Below, in pieces: positions 1 through 7,659 of a stretch of DNA of 64,000 nt. The first letter of the stretch is position 1, and each line of letters begins with the position of its first letter. The DNA is from Rhodanobacter sp. (GTDB lineage: Bacteria; Pseudomonadota; Gammaproteobacteria; Xanthomonadales; Rhodanobacteraceae). The position numbers and the translations under genes are program-made. Below the pieces are notes generated by a model. That model worked only from the letters and a program-made list of their open reading frames with translations, did not search any database and was not told the origin of the DNA. Where the stretch lies: positions 248,001-312,000 of the forward strand of contig SCRM01000021.1 in assembly GCA_004298045.1 (NCBI GenBank), given 5' to 3'.

Positions 1-320
1 CTGGCGTATGGATCCTCGACGTGCGACTCCATGCCGAGCAGGCCGTCTTTGCGCATCACGCCAAAGATGTCGTACAGCAGCGAAAGCAGGTCGACGAAAT
101 CCTCCTTGCGGTATTTCGGCCCCTTGAACAGCGCGCCGATCTCGTGCGCCGCGGCCTTGAGCACCTTGGACGGGTTGGCGGTGATGAACGCGCCCAGCGC
201 GCCGCCAAAAATGATCATGAACTCGTACGGTTGCCACAATGCAAGCAACTGGCCGTGCGCGAGGAGGTACCCGCCCAGCACGCAAACGAGCACGATCAGC
301 GAGCCAACCATTACCAGCAT
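1..320 (-). CDS. motA: Flagellar motor stator protein MotA (N-terminal part, cut by window edge)
   Basis: Reading leftward from an ATG at 320, the first 106 codons give the N-terminus of MotA, the proton-channel stator subunit that drives flagellar rotation in the inner membrane. The start MLVMVGSLIVLVCVLGGYLL is the first membrane helix. It is followed by WQPYEFMIIFGGALGAFITAN, the second helix with the family's glycine-rich turn, and then the cytoplasmic KVLKAA...FKGPKYRKEDFVDLLSLLYD segment typical of MotA. The reading frame stays open to base 1, so the C-terminal part (helices 3-4 and the torque loop) lies outside the window. motB would be expected further left. Identification rests on similarity recalled from the family and is strong. 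Confidence 0.93.
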   Translation of the reverse strand, partial: MLVMVGSLIVLVCVLGGYLLAHGQLLALWQPYEFMIIFGGALGAFITANPSKVLKAAAHEIGALFKGPKYRKEDFVDLLSLLYDIFGVMRKDGLLGMESHVEDPYA

Positions 321-397
321 GTTTGATTTCCGGGGAGACGACTTCCTGCGCCTTCCGGGTTATCGGGCCGTGACGGGAAAAGTTGAGTGGGGGTCGC

Positions 398-1207
398 TCA
401 GTTGTTTGCGCGGCTGAAATAGAACCCGCTGTAGCCCTCGACGTCGTGGTCGTGGGCAAACGGGATGCGGCATTCGCGCTCTTCGCAGCGCCAGGCGTCG
501 ACCACGCGGTAGCCCAACTCGCCCATGGCGCGGATGAAGGCCGGGCGCGCGTGCACGTGGTAGGGCAGGCAGGCGAAGCCCATGTTCTGGAGGGTGTGGA
601 AATCGTGGTGGTCGTGCATCGGCGAGTTGTTCACGATCAGGTGGCGCGGCGGTGCGGCGAGCGTGCCGAGCCATGCGGGCAGGTCGAAGTCGAAATATTG
701 CAGCGCGCCCAGCACCAGCAGGGCATCCTGGCCGTCTGCCGCGTTTTTGTCGGCGGCAAATGCCAGCCGGTGCGCGGCGTCGTGTTCGGCCGCCCAGGCG
801 CGCCCGGCTTCCATCGTGGTTGGCATGTCGCTTACCGTCCAAGTGATGTCGCCGGGGTAGTCGAGATAGCGCGCAAAGGCGTAATACGCCACGCCGATGT
901 GGCCGCCCAGGTCAAAAAACCGCCGGCAGTTCCGGTGCAGCAGCTGTTCCAGCCAGTACAGGGTCGGATAGTCGCCAATGGCGAGTTGGCGTGTGCGGTA
1001 GCGGTATTGGGCGGCCGCTTGCGGCTGGTCGTAGCTGGCCTTGAGCGCCGCCGGCACGGCCGCCAGTGCGCTGGCGTAACTGGGAAACACGCCCAGGTAG
1101 TGGTTGCCGTGGCGTTGGCGCGCAAACTGGTGCCGATAGAGCAGCTTTGCCAGCGGCGTGAACGGCGGCAATTTCAAGGTTTCCATCGCGATGCCGCGCA
1201 GGCTCAT
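398..1207 (-). CDS. TIGR04325-type putative SAM methyltransferase
   Basis: The 269-residue protein starts at an ATG at 1207 preceded by AGGAG seven bases upstream; a second ATG at 1186 has no such site. It carries RFFDLGGHIGVAYYAF around residue 125, a motif I-like SAM-binding loop, then SDMPTTMEAG, LVLGALQYFDF and LIVNNSPMH. This is the layout of the TIGR04325 (LIC12133) family of putative methyltransferases, often linked to polysaccharide or natural-product loci. The substrate is unknown. It is divergent from hemN, with about 160 bases between them that hold an FNR-like palindrome, so the two could share regulation. There is no membrane segment or signal peptide, so it should be cytoplasmic. 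Confidence 0.7.
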   Translation of the reverse strand: MSLRGIAMETLKLPPFTPLAKLLYRHQFARQRHGNHYLGVFPSYASALAAVPAALKASYDQPQAAAQYRYRTRQLAIGDYPTLYWLEQLLHRNCRRFFDLGGHIGVAYYAFARYLDYPGDITWTVSDMPTTMEAGRAWAAEHDAAHRLAFAADKNAADGQDALLVLGALQYFDFDLPAWLGTLAAPPRHLIVNNSPMHDHHDFHTLQNMGFACLPYHVHARPAFIRAMGELGYRVVDAWRCEERECRIPFAHDHDVEGYSGFYFSRANN

Positions 1208-1318
1208 GGGGTGGCTCCTGGAGCGAGGTACAGCGCCCGCAAGTCTATAGGCGGCGTCACGCTCTCGCATTGCCGTTGTTGCCTGCGACAAAACGTTCCC
1301 GCTCAACCATTTGCGGAT

Positions 1319-1332
1319 TTGATGCCGGTCAA
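1319..1332 (+). promoter_or_regulatory. FNR/DNR-like box upstream of hemN
   Basis: The sequence TTGATGCCGGTCAA matches the FNR/DNR consensus TTGAT-N4-ATCAA at nine of the ten defined positions; the only mismatch is G in place of A in the right half-site. Its centre is exactly 41.5 bases before the hemN ATG. Anaerobic control of hemN by FNR/Anr is established in enterobacteria and pseudomonads. No good -10 hexamer is seen at the expected spacing, so the mode of action is inferred. Confidence 0.55.
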
Positions 1333-1366
1333 TCGCGGGTTTTTGCGGCTTGCGGAGACTGGCACC

Positions 1367-2767
1367 ATGAACGCCGCCATCCAGATCCCCGAGTTCGATC
1401 CCGCGCTGATCTCGCGCTACGACGTGGCCGGGCCGCGCTACACCAGCTACCCCACGGCGCCGCAGTTCCACGCCGGGTTCGACGAGCGGGCGTTGCGCGC
1501 GGTGATCCAGGCGTCGAACGAGGAGCCGATTCCGCGCCCACTGTCGATCTACGTGCACGTGCCGTTCTGTGTCAGCCCGTGTTTCTACTGCGGCTGCAAC
1601 CGCATCATCACGCGCGACGTCGGCAAGGCGGATCGTTACCTCGAACGCCTGTACCGCGAGATCGAGCTGGTGGCGAAACTGTTCGACCGCGACCGCCAGG
1701 TGACCCAGTTGCACTTCGGCGGCGGCACGCCGAATTTCCTCGATGCGCCGCGCATGCGCGACCTGATGGGCGTGCTTGCCGGGCATTTCAATTTCGGCGA
1801 TGCGCGCACGCGCGAGTTCGGCATCGAGATCGACCCGCGGTTTGCGGATGCCGACTACATCGCCGCGCTCGGCGAGCTTGGCTTCAACCGCATCTCGGTC
1901 GGCATCCAGGATTTCGACCCCGCGGTGCAGGCGGCGGTCAACCGCATCCAGAGCGTGGCGCAGACGCGCGAGGTGCTGGAGTCGGCCAAGGCGCACGGTT
2001 TCCGCTCGACCAGCGTCGACCTCATCTATGGCCTGCCCAAGCAGACGGTGGCCGGGTTCGACCGCACACTGGACGAGGTGATCGGCCTCGCGCCCGACCG
2101 CGTGGCGGTGTACGCGTACGCGCACCTGCCGGAGATGTTCAAGGCGCAGCGCCAGATCGAGGCGGCGGACCTGCCGAGCCCGGCGACGCGGCTGGCATTG
2201 ATCGGCCGTGCGCTGGAACGCCTGGGCGCGGCCGGCTACGTCTACGTGGGCATGGACCATTTCGCGCGCGCCGACGACGAACTGGTGCGTGCGCAGCAGG
2301 CCGGCACGCTGCAGCGCAATTTCCAGGGCTATTCCACCCACGGCGATTGCGACATCGTCGGCCTTGGCGTGAGCGCGATCGGGCGCATCGGCGACAGCTA
2401 CAGCCAGAGCGCGCGCGACCTCACCGGCTACTACGCCGCCATCGACAACGGCCGGCTGCCGATCGCGCGCGGCATCGCGCTGAGCCACGACGACCTGGTA
2501 CGGCGCGAGGCGATCGGCCAGCTCATGTGCCACGGCGAGCTGGACATGCCGACGTTCGGCGCGCAGCACGGCGTGGATTTTGCCGAGTACTTCGCCGCCG
2601 AGCTGGAGCGCCTGCGCGCACTGGCGAACGACGGCCTGGTCCGGCTGGACGCGGACACGATCACGGTCACCGCACGCGGGCGCCTGCTGCTGCGCATCGT
2701 GGCGATGTGTTTCGACGCCTATCTGGGGCGCGAAGCGGCGCCGCGGCGATTCTCGCGTACGATATGA
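1367..2767 (+). CDS. hemN: Oxygen-independent coproporphyrinogen III oxidase
   Basis: HemN converts coproporphyrinogen III to protoporphyrinogen IX without oxygen using radical SAM chemistry in the cytoplasm, so heme can be made anaerobically. The 466-residue length fits the family (about 457 in E. coli). The cluster-binding cysteines are C68, C72, C75 and C77 in HVPFCVSPCFYCGCN, the diagnostic CX3CX2CXC form of true HemN. LHFGGGTPNFL and the SVDLIYGLPKQT segment follow. The ATG at 1367 has GGAG nine bases before it. The stop overlaps the ATG of the following fnr gene (ATGA), indicating one translationally coupled operon. An FNR-like box lies upstream, which fits a gene needed when oxygen is low. 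Confidence 0.97.
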   Translation: MNAAIQIPEFDPALISRYDVAGPRYTSYPTAPQFHAGFDERALRAVIQASNEEPIPRPLSIYVHVPFCVSPCFYCGCNRIITRDVGKADRYLERLYREIELVAKLFDRDRQVTQLHFGGGTPNFLDAPRMRDLMGVLAGHFNFGDARTREFGIEIDPRFADADYIAALGELGFNRISVGIQDFDPAVQAAVNRIQSVAQTREVLESAKAHGFRSTSVDLIYGLPKQTVAGFDRTLDEVIGLAPDRVAVYAYAHLPEMFKAQRQIEAADLPSPATRLALIGRALERLGAAGYVYVGMDHFARADDELVRAQQAGTLQRNFQGYSTHGDCDIVGLGVSAIGRIGDSYSQSARDLTGYYAAIDNGRLPIARGIALSHDDLVRREAIGQLMCHGELDMPTFGAQHGVDFAEYFAAELERLRALANDGLVRLDADTITVTARGRLLLRIVAMCFDAYLGREAAPRRFSRTI

Positions 2768-3534
2768 GCGTCGCCCTGCAAGAGGTGCGTCCCGTGGCCA
2801 AGCGCGCATTGCGCACCGAAGCGCCGGCGGCCGTCAGTGCGCCGGATTTCTGCCGTACCTGCGCGCTGTCCAGCGCATGCGCGATGGTCGGCTACGGCCT
2901 GCCCGAGCTGTCGCCGCTGTACCGCCTGATGGAGCACCTGGGCCCGTACCGCGCGGGCGACGCGGTGTTCCACCAAGGCGACGTGTTCGAGGCGGTATAT
3001 GCGGTGCGTTCGGGTGCGGTCAAGACCCGCCAGCTCGACAAGGACGGCCACGAGCACGTGCTGGGTTTCTATCTGCCGGGCGAGGTGATCGGGCTGGACG
3101 CGATCTATCCCGCGCAGTTCCCGTGCGACGCGATCGCGCTGGAAGACGCGCAGTTCTGCCGGTTCTCGTTTCCCGCCATGAGCCTGCTGGCAACGCGCCA
3201 GCCGGCGGTGCAGAAACACCTGTTCCGCCTGATCGGCCAGCGGCTCGGCATGCGCCAGTTGTTGTCCGGCGACTACAGCGCGGACGAACGCATGGCGGCG
3301 TTCCTCGTCGATTTGGGCGACCGTTATGCCGCACGCGGGTTTTCGGCTACCCAATTCCGGTTGGGGATGTCGCGCGGCGACATCGCCAGTTACCTGTGTC
3401 TGGCCGCGGAAACCGTGAGCCGCACGCTGAGCCGGTTTCGCAGCCAGGGGCTGATCGTGCTGCGCGGCCGCGCTCTGGTACTGCAACAGCCCGAAACACT
3501 GCGCGCATTGGGGAAAAACCTGCTTGCCGACTGA
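2764..3534 (+). CDS. fnr: FNR/Anr-type oxygen-sensing transcription factor
   Basis: This 256-residue CRP/FNR-family regulator has the four cysteines that hold an oxygen-labile [4Fe-4S] cluster: C30, C33 and C39 near the N-terminus (CX2CX5C) and C121 in the sensor domain, the spacing of E. coli FNR. A cyclic-nucleotide-like beta-roll (about residues 55-140), a dimerisation helix and a C-terminal winged helix follow. The recognition helix reads AAETVSRTLSRF, with the E..SR signature that reads TTGAT half-sites. It is therefore an oxygen sensor (FNR/Anr/FixK2-like) and not a cluster-free NO sensor (DNR). It overlaps hemN by four bases, so the regulator is co-made with an anaerobic enzyme. It is the obvious candidate to bind the TTGAT-N4-ATCAA-like sites in this window. 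Confidence 0.95.
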   Translation: MSVALQEVRPVAKRALRTEAPAAVSAPDFCRTCALSSACAMVGYGLPELSPLYRLMEHLGPYRAGDAVFHQGDVFEAVYAVRSGAVKTRQLDKDGHEHVLGFYLPGEVIGLDAIYPAQFPCDAIALEDAQFCRFSFPAMSLLATRQPAVQKHLFRLIGQRLGMRQLLSGDYSADERMAAFLVDLGDRYAARGFSATQFRLGMSRGDIASYLCLAAETVSRTLSRFRSQGLIVLRGRALVLQQPETLRALGKNLLAD

Positions 3535-3609
3535 CCGCGGCGGCAGTGTGCTCCAATGCGTTGCCCTGGCCGCCGAGTCCGGCGGCACCCACGCCCACGA
3601 GGAGCCGGC

Positions 3610-4161
3610 ATGTTCGTTCGCCACACATCGAAGCACTACAGCGGCGTGTTGATCGCCTTGCATTGGTTGACCTTGCTGCTGCTCATCGCGGTGTACGCGC
3701 TGATCGAGCTGCGCGGCATCTACCCCAAGGGCAGCGACGCCTATCTGGCCATGAAGAGCTGGCACTTCATGCTCGGCCTGACGGTGCTGGCGCTGCTGCC
3801 GATCCGCCTGCTGGCGCGCGCGGGCGGTGGCGCCAACCCGCCCATCCATCCGCCGTTGGCGGCGGCGCAGGAGAAGCTGGCCAAACTGGTGCATCTGCTG
3901 CTGTATCTGTTCCTGCTGGTGATGCCGATCCTCGGCTGGATGACGCTCAGCGCGGAGGGGCAGGTGATTCCCTTCTTCGGGCTGGAGCTGCCGCCGCTGG
4001 TCGCCGCGGACAAGCCGCTTGGCCATCAACTCGAGGAAATCCACGAGACCATCGGCACCATCGGCTACTACCTCATCGGTCTGCACGCCGCGGCCGCGCT
4101 GTTCCATCACTACTGGACGCGCGACGACACCATGCGGCGCATGATGCTGCGTCGCAACTAA
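3610..4161 (+). CDS. Cytochrome b561 family protein
   Basis: This 183-residue protein has four predicted membrane helices and the regularly spaced histidines of bacterial (CybB-type) cytochrome b561: H18 in IALHWL, H52 in KSWHFMLG, H95 in KLVHLLLY and a late histidine cluster in GLHAAAALFHHYW. These bind two b-type hemes and move electrons between the quinone pool and periplasmic acceptors. The ATG at 3610 is preceded by GAGGAG. It lies 75 bases after fnr and before a strong terminator, so it may end the hemN-fnr transcript. Its true redox partner is not visible from sequence. A link to nirK next door is a guess from position. Confidence 0.9.
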   Translation: MFVRHTSKHYSGVLIALHWLTLLLLIAVYALIELRGIYPKGSDAYLAMKSWHFMLGLTVLALLPIRLLARAGGGANPPIHPPLAAAQEKLAKLVHLLLYLFLLVMPILGWMTLSAEGQVIPFFGLELPPLVAADKPLGHQLEEIHETIGTIGYYLIGLHAAAALFHHYWTRDDTMRRMMLRRN

Positions 4162-4179
4162 GCCTTTCTTGAACTCCGA

Positions 4180-4212
4180 CGAACGGCCCGCAAGCGCGGG
4201 CCGTTCGCGTTT
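4180..4212 (+). terminator. Intrinsic terminator after the cytochrome b561 gene
   Basis: A perfect 12-base-pair stem (CGAACGGCCCGC paired with GCGGGCCGTTCG) with the loop AAGC is followed by a short T run (CGTTTG). It separates the hemN-fnr-b561 unit from the nirK promoter region. Confidence 0.75.
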
Positions 4213-4287
4213 GTGCGGCATCACGCCGCGCTGGACGGGTTGCCGCATGTGGTCGCTTGACGCACTTGCAGCAAGCTCTTCACGCAA

Positions 4288-4301
4288 TTGATTGCGATCA
4301 A
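4288..4301 (+). promoter_or_regulatory. Perfect FNR/DNR box in front of nirK
   Basis: TTGATTGCGATCAA is an exact match to the consensus TTGAT-N4-ATCAA bound by FNR, Anr, DNR and NnrR proteins. Its centre is 61.5 bases before the nirK ATG. If it acts at -41.5, transcription would start near 4336 and leave a leader of about 20 bases containing the GAGGAG ribosome site. Whether the FNR at 2764 or an NO-sensing DNR elsewhere uses it cannot be told from sequence. Confidence 0.88.
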
Positions 4302-4355
4302 ATTTCGTGTGTGTTCAGCCATGGAGCATGCCCCCGGACCACGAGGAGCAACTCC

Positions 4356-5879
4356 ATGAAAACCGTACTGTGCGCTGCCGCGATGACCGCCACGCTGCTG
4401 CTTGCCGCCTGCAGCGGCGGGTCGCCCGACAAGCGTTCGTTGCTGGCAGACATCCCCTCCGCCCATGCCGCCCCCGCACCCCTGATGCTGGCGCCGCCCG
4501 ATTTCGGCCCGCCGCAGGGCGCGCCGATCAAGGCCGTGCTCACCAGCCCGCCCCACGTACCGCCGCCGATCCATCGCGACTATCCGGCGAAGGTGATCGT
4601 GGAGCTGGAAGTGGTGGAGAAGGAGATGCCGATTTCCGAAGGCGTGAGCTACACGTTCTGGACCTTCGGCGGCACCGTGCCCGGCAGCTTCATCCGCGTG
4701 CGCCAGGGCGACACGGTGGAGTTCCATCTGAAGAACGCACCGGACAGCAAGATGCCGCACAACATCGACCTGCACGGCGTGACCGGGCCGGGCGGCGGCG
4801 CGGCGTCGAGCTTCACCGCGCCGGGCCATGCCTCGCAGTTCACCTTCAAGGCGCTGAATCAGGGCATCTACGTCTACCACTGCGCCACCGCGCCGGTCGG
4901 CATGCACATCGCCAACGGCATGTACGGACTGATCCTGGTCGAGCCACCGGAGGGCCTGCCCAAGGTCGATCACGAGTACTACGTGATGCAGGGCGATTTC
5001 TACACCATCGGCAAGTACCGCGAAAAAGGCCTGCAGCCGTTCGACATGGAGAAGGCGATCGACGAGCGCCCGACCTACGTGCTGTTCAACGGCAAGGAAG
5101 GCGCGCTCACCGGCGACAACGCGCTCACCGCCAAGACCAACGAAACGGTGCGGCTGTTCGTCGGCAACGGCGGACCGAACCTGGTGTCGAGCTTCCACGT
5201 GATCGGCGAGATCTTCGACCGCGTGCAGCCCGAGGGCGGCACGGTGACCCAGCACAACGTGCAGACCACGCTGATCCCCGCCGGCGGCGCAGCGATGGTG
5301 GAGTTCCACACCGACGTGCCGGGCAGCTACGTGCTGGTCGACCACTCGATCTTCCGCGCGTTCAACAAGGGCGCGCTGGGCATCCTCAAGGTCGACGGTC
5401 CGGAGAACAAGCTGGTGTACTCCGGCAAGGAAGTGGACTCGGTGTACCTCGGTGACCGTTCGGAGCCCAATCTCAAAGCGGTGACCGTGGCGGCCAAGGC
5501 GCACGCGGCCGGCACCCTGACCAGGGCGGACCAGATTGCCGCCGGCAAGCAGCTCTTCACCGGCACCTGCTCGGTTTGCCATCAGGACAACGGCCAGGGC
5601 CTGGCCAACGTGTTCCCGCCGCTGGCCAAGTCCGACTTCCTCGCGGCCGATCCCAAGCGGGCGATGAGCATCGTCACCCACGGCCTGAGCGGCAAGATCA
5701 AGGTCAACGGCAAGGAGTACGACTCGGTGATGCCGCCGATGGCGCAGCTCACCGACGATGAGGTGGCCAACATCCTCACCTACGTGGTCAACAGCTGGGG
5801 CAACGCCGGCGGCCAGTACAGCAAGGAGGAAGTCGCCAAGGCGCGGGCGGAAGCCAAGCCGATGGCGGCGGGGCACTGA
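4356..5879 (+). CDS. nirK: Copper nitrite reductase, lipoprotein form with C-terminal cytochrome c
   Basis: This 507-residue enzyme reduces nitrite to nitric oxide. The N-terminus has a lipobox (LLLAAC, acylated C19), so it should be membrane-anchored in the periplasm. Two cupredoxin domains span about residues 70-350. Type 1 copper ligands are H135, C176, H184 and M189; type 2 ligands are H140, H175 and H330; catalytic Asp138 and His281 are present. A fused class I cytochrome c domain follows (C405-S-V-C408-H409, axial Met at 459 or 462). This heme-tailed architecture is known from Ralstonia-type NirK. The ATG at 4356 has GAGGAG before it. It is preceded by a perfect FNR box and followed two bases later by nirV. 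Confidence 0.97.
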   Translation: MKTVLCAAAMTATLLLAACSGGSPDKRSLLADIPSAHAAPAPLMLAPPDFGPPQGAPIKAVLTSPPHVPPPIHRDYPAKVIVELEVVEKEMPISEGVSYTFWTFGGTVPGSFIRVRQGDTVEFHLKNAPDSKMPHNIDLHGVTGPGGGAASSFTAPGHASQFTFKALNQGIYVYHCATAPVGMHIANGMYGLILVEPPEGLPKVDHEYYVMQGDFYTIGKYREKGLQPFDMEKAIDERPTYVLFNGKEGALTGDNALTAKTNETVRLFVGNGGPNLVSSFHVIGEIFDRVQPEGGTVTQHNVQTTLIPAGGAAMVEFHTDVPGSYVLVDHSIFRAFNKGALGILKVDGPENKLVYSGKEVDSVYLGDRSEPNLKAVTVAAKAHAAGTLTRADQIAAGKQLFTGTCSVCHQDNGQGLANVFPPLAKSDFLAADPKRAMSIVTHGLSGKIKVNGKEYDSVMPPMAQLTDDEVANILTYVVNSWGNAGGQYSKEEVAKARAEAKPMAAGH

Positions 5880-5881
5880 GC

Positions 5882-6643
5882 ATGTGCCTGCGCCATGTAC
5901 TGGCCTGGATCGGCATGGCGCTGGCCCTTCCGGCAGCGGCGGCGGACTACGCCGCCCTGCCCGGAGGGCAGTTCGCCAGCGTGATTCCGGCCGACGGCAA
6001 GGCGGCCAGGGCCACCATTGCGCCGTTCCGCCTGCGCACCGAGCCGGTGACCAACGGCGAGTTCCTCGCCTTCGTCAAGACTCACCCGCGTTGGCGGCGC
6101 GACCAAGTGGCCAGCGTGCTCGCCGACCAGCGTTACCTGAGCCATTGGGCTGGCCCGGTCGAGCTGGGCAAGGACGTCCTGCCGCGCCAGCCGGTGACGC
6201 GCGTGAGCTGGTTCGCCGCGCAGGCCTATTGCGCCAGTGAAGGCGCCCGCCTGCCGAGCTGGTACGAATGGGAATATGCGGCTGCTGCCGACGCCACGCG
6301 GCGCGATGCGCGCAAGGACCCGGCGTGGCGTGAGGATCTCCTGGCTTGGTACTCGCGCCCGTCGAGCGCGCCGCTGCCGGTGATCGGCGGCCGGCCCAAC
6401 GTCTACGGCGTGCGCGACATCGTCCACCCGGTATGGGAGTGGGCCGACGACTTCAACGCGCTGCTGGTCGCCAGCGACAGCCGCGACCAGAACGACCCGG
6501 ATGTCCTGAAGTTCTGTGGTGCCGGTGCCGTCAGCCTGCAGGAAAAAGAGAACTACGCCGTGCTGATGCGCGTCGCCATGCTCTCCGCGCTGAAGGCCGC
6601 GGACACCACCAACAACGTGGGGTTTCGCTGTGCAAAACCCTGA
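5882..6643 (+). CDS. nirV: NirV, SUMF1/FGE-fold protein linked to nirK
   Basis: The 253-residue protein has a signal peptide (residues 1-21, ending AAAADY) and a sulfatase-modifying-factor fold: ATIAPFRLRTEPVTNGEFLAFV, PVTRVSWFAAQAYCASEGARLPSWYEWEYAA, VWEWADDFN and a C-terminal NNVGFRC. NirV proteins accompany nirK in many denitrifiers; their function is unsettled. The cysteine pair that formylglycine-generating enzymes use for catalysis is absent here (the stretch aligning to it reads VLMRVAML), so it is unlikely to make formylglycine. It starts two bases after the nirK stop and is surely co-transcribed, so a role in NirK maturation or stability in the periplasm is the usual suggestion. Confidence 0.9.
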   Translation: MCLRHVLAWIGMALALPAAAADYAALPGGQFASVIPADGKAARATIAPFRLRTEPVTNGEFLAFVKTHPRWRRDQVASVLADQRYLSHWAGPVELGKDVLPRQPVTRVSWFAAQAYCASEGARLPSWYEWEYAAAADATRRDARKDPAWREDLLAWYSRPSSAPLPVIGGRPNVYGVRDIVHPVWEWADDFNALLVASDSRDQNDPDVLKFCGAGAVSLQEKENYAVLMRVAMLSALKAADTTNNVGFRCAKP

Positions 6644-6744
6644 TTACCTCAGACCGGAATGGAGCGATGGGGCCCATGGATGGACCCCACGCAAGGTGCC
6701 GCGCAGTGGCGCCGCGGCGGAGCCGATGCCGCAGGCGTCGGCGA

Positions 6745-6775
6745 GTCTGTCGAGTGCGGGATGCACTCGACAGAC
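6745..6775. repeat. Perfect 13-bp hairpin between nirV and the SCO gene
   Basis: GTCTGTCGAGTGC and GCACTCGACAGAC pair perfectly around the loop GGGAT. There is no T run, so it is not a standard intrinsic terminator. It could slow or protect the nirKV transcript. About 75 bases further on, a smaller GCCCGC-GA-GCGGGC hairpin (6849-6862) resembles the palindromic core of REP elements. The rest of the 6644-6902 gap shows no gene. Confidence 0.6.
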
Positions 6776-6902
6776 ATCGGTAACGGGGCGAGCCCGGCGT
6801 GACGCCTCAAGAGAATGCCCACTCTCGTTTTTCAACCTGCCAAGCATCGCCCGCGAGCGGGCTCCTGCAAGACCCCCCCGGCCTTCCTTACGGAGACTCT
6901 CC

Positions 6903-7478
6903 ATGAAACGCCTGCTACTGATATTGGCATTGATGCTCGCGACCGCGCCCGCCATCGCCCAGAACAAACCGTTGCCCACCGACTCCATCTATCACCTCGA
7001 CGTGCAGTTCACCGACCAGGCCGGCCACACGCAGCCGCTGGCCGCGCGGCGCGGCCGGCCGCAGCTGGTCACGATGCTCTACACCTCCTGCCAGATGGTG
7101 TGCCCGCTCATCATCGACAGCCTGCGCCAGACGTGGAAGACGCTGGACGCCGGCGACCGCTCGCGCATCGACCTGCTTGCCGTGAGCTTCGACCCCGAGC
7201 GCGACACCGTGGCCGCGCTGCGCGCCTACGCCGCCAAGCGCCAGCTCGTCGCCCCGCCGTGGACGCTGGCGCGTACCAAGGCCGGCGACGTGCGCCAGCT
7301 TTCGGGCGTGCTGGGCCTGCAGTACCGCCAATTGCCGGATGGCGAGTTCAACCATTCCAGCGAGCTGATCCTGCTCGATGCCGAAGGCCGCATCGTGGCG
7401 CGCACCACCAGGATGGGCCGCGCGGATCCGGGGATGGTGGCGGCGATCAGGCAGACGTTGGCGGGAAAACAACGCTGA
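6903..7478 (+). CDS. SCO1/SenC family copper chaperone
   Basis: This 191-residue protein has a signal peptide (cleavage near residue 19 after APAIA) and the thioredoxin-like fold of SCO proteins. The copper-binding residues are C63 and C67 in TSCQMVCP (CX3C) and H151 in FNHSSELILLD. SCO proteins deliver copper to the CuA site of oxidases and also to other periplasmic cuproenzymes. Its place just downstream of nirKV and near an azurin gene suggests it metallates NirK or an oxidase expressed under the same conditions; that target is inferred. The ATG at 6903 is preceded by GGAGACTCTCC. A terminator at 7513-7542 ends the unit. Confidence 0.92.
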   Translation: MKRLLLILALMLATAPAIAQNKPLPTDSIYHLDVQFTDQAGHTQPLAARRGRPQLVTMLYTSCQMVCPLIIDSLRQTWKTLDAGDRSRIDLLAVSFDPERDTVAALRAYAAKRQLVAPPWTLARTKAGDVRQLSGVLGLQYRQLPDGEFNHSSELILLDAEGRIVARTTRMGRADPGMVAAIRQTLAGKQR

Positions 7479-7512
7479 TAAACGGACGTCCAGACGTCCG
7501 CATATGTCGCAC

Positions 7513-7542
7513 GAAGCCGCCGACATGGCGGCTTCTTCTTTT
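7513..7542 (+). terminator. Intrinsic terminator after the SCO gene
   Basis: GAAGCCGCC pairs with GGCGGCTTC around GACAT and is followed by the T-rich stretch TTCTTTT. Just before it, CGGACGT-CCAG-ACGTCCG (7483-7500) forms a second small hairpin. Together they close the nirK-nirV-SCO region. Confidence 0.85.
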
Positions 7543-7589
7543 GCATGCGTGTGGTGCCTTGTCACACTCGCGCCATGCGTTTTGCGGAA

Positions 7590-7603
7590 CTGACGATCGT
7601 CAA
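7590..7603 (+). promoter_or_regulatory. Weak FNR-like palindrome before the porin gene
   Basis: CTGACGATCGTCAA contains the 12-base perfect palindrome TGACGATCGTCA. It matches seven of ten defined positions of TTGAT-N4-ATCAA. A site centred at -41.5 would give a start near 7638 and a 22-base leader to the ATG at 7660. This is the weakest member of the set and could belong to another regulator. Confidence 0.35.
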
Positions 7604-7659
7604 AAATCACACGGCGATGGTCATGGAAAGTGCGCGCGCCTCCACGACGGAACCCCACG

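Noticed and set aside
398-2809. An open frame of about 800 codons on the minus strand across hemN
   Set aside because: Only its last 269 codons (the methyltransferase) resemble a protein. The rest is arginine/alanine-rich antisense of hemN, as expected in GC-rich coding DNA.
2719-4287. Long minus-strand open frame antisense to fnr and cytochrome b561
   Set aside because: No recognisable domain and biased composition; the plus-strand genes are certain.
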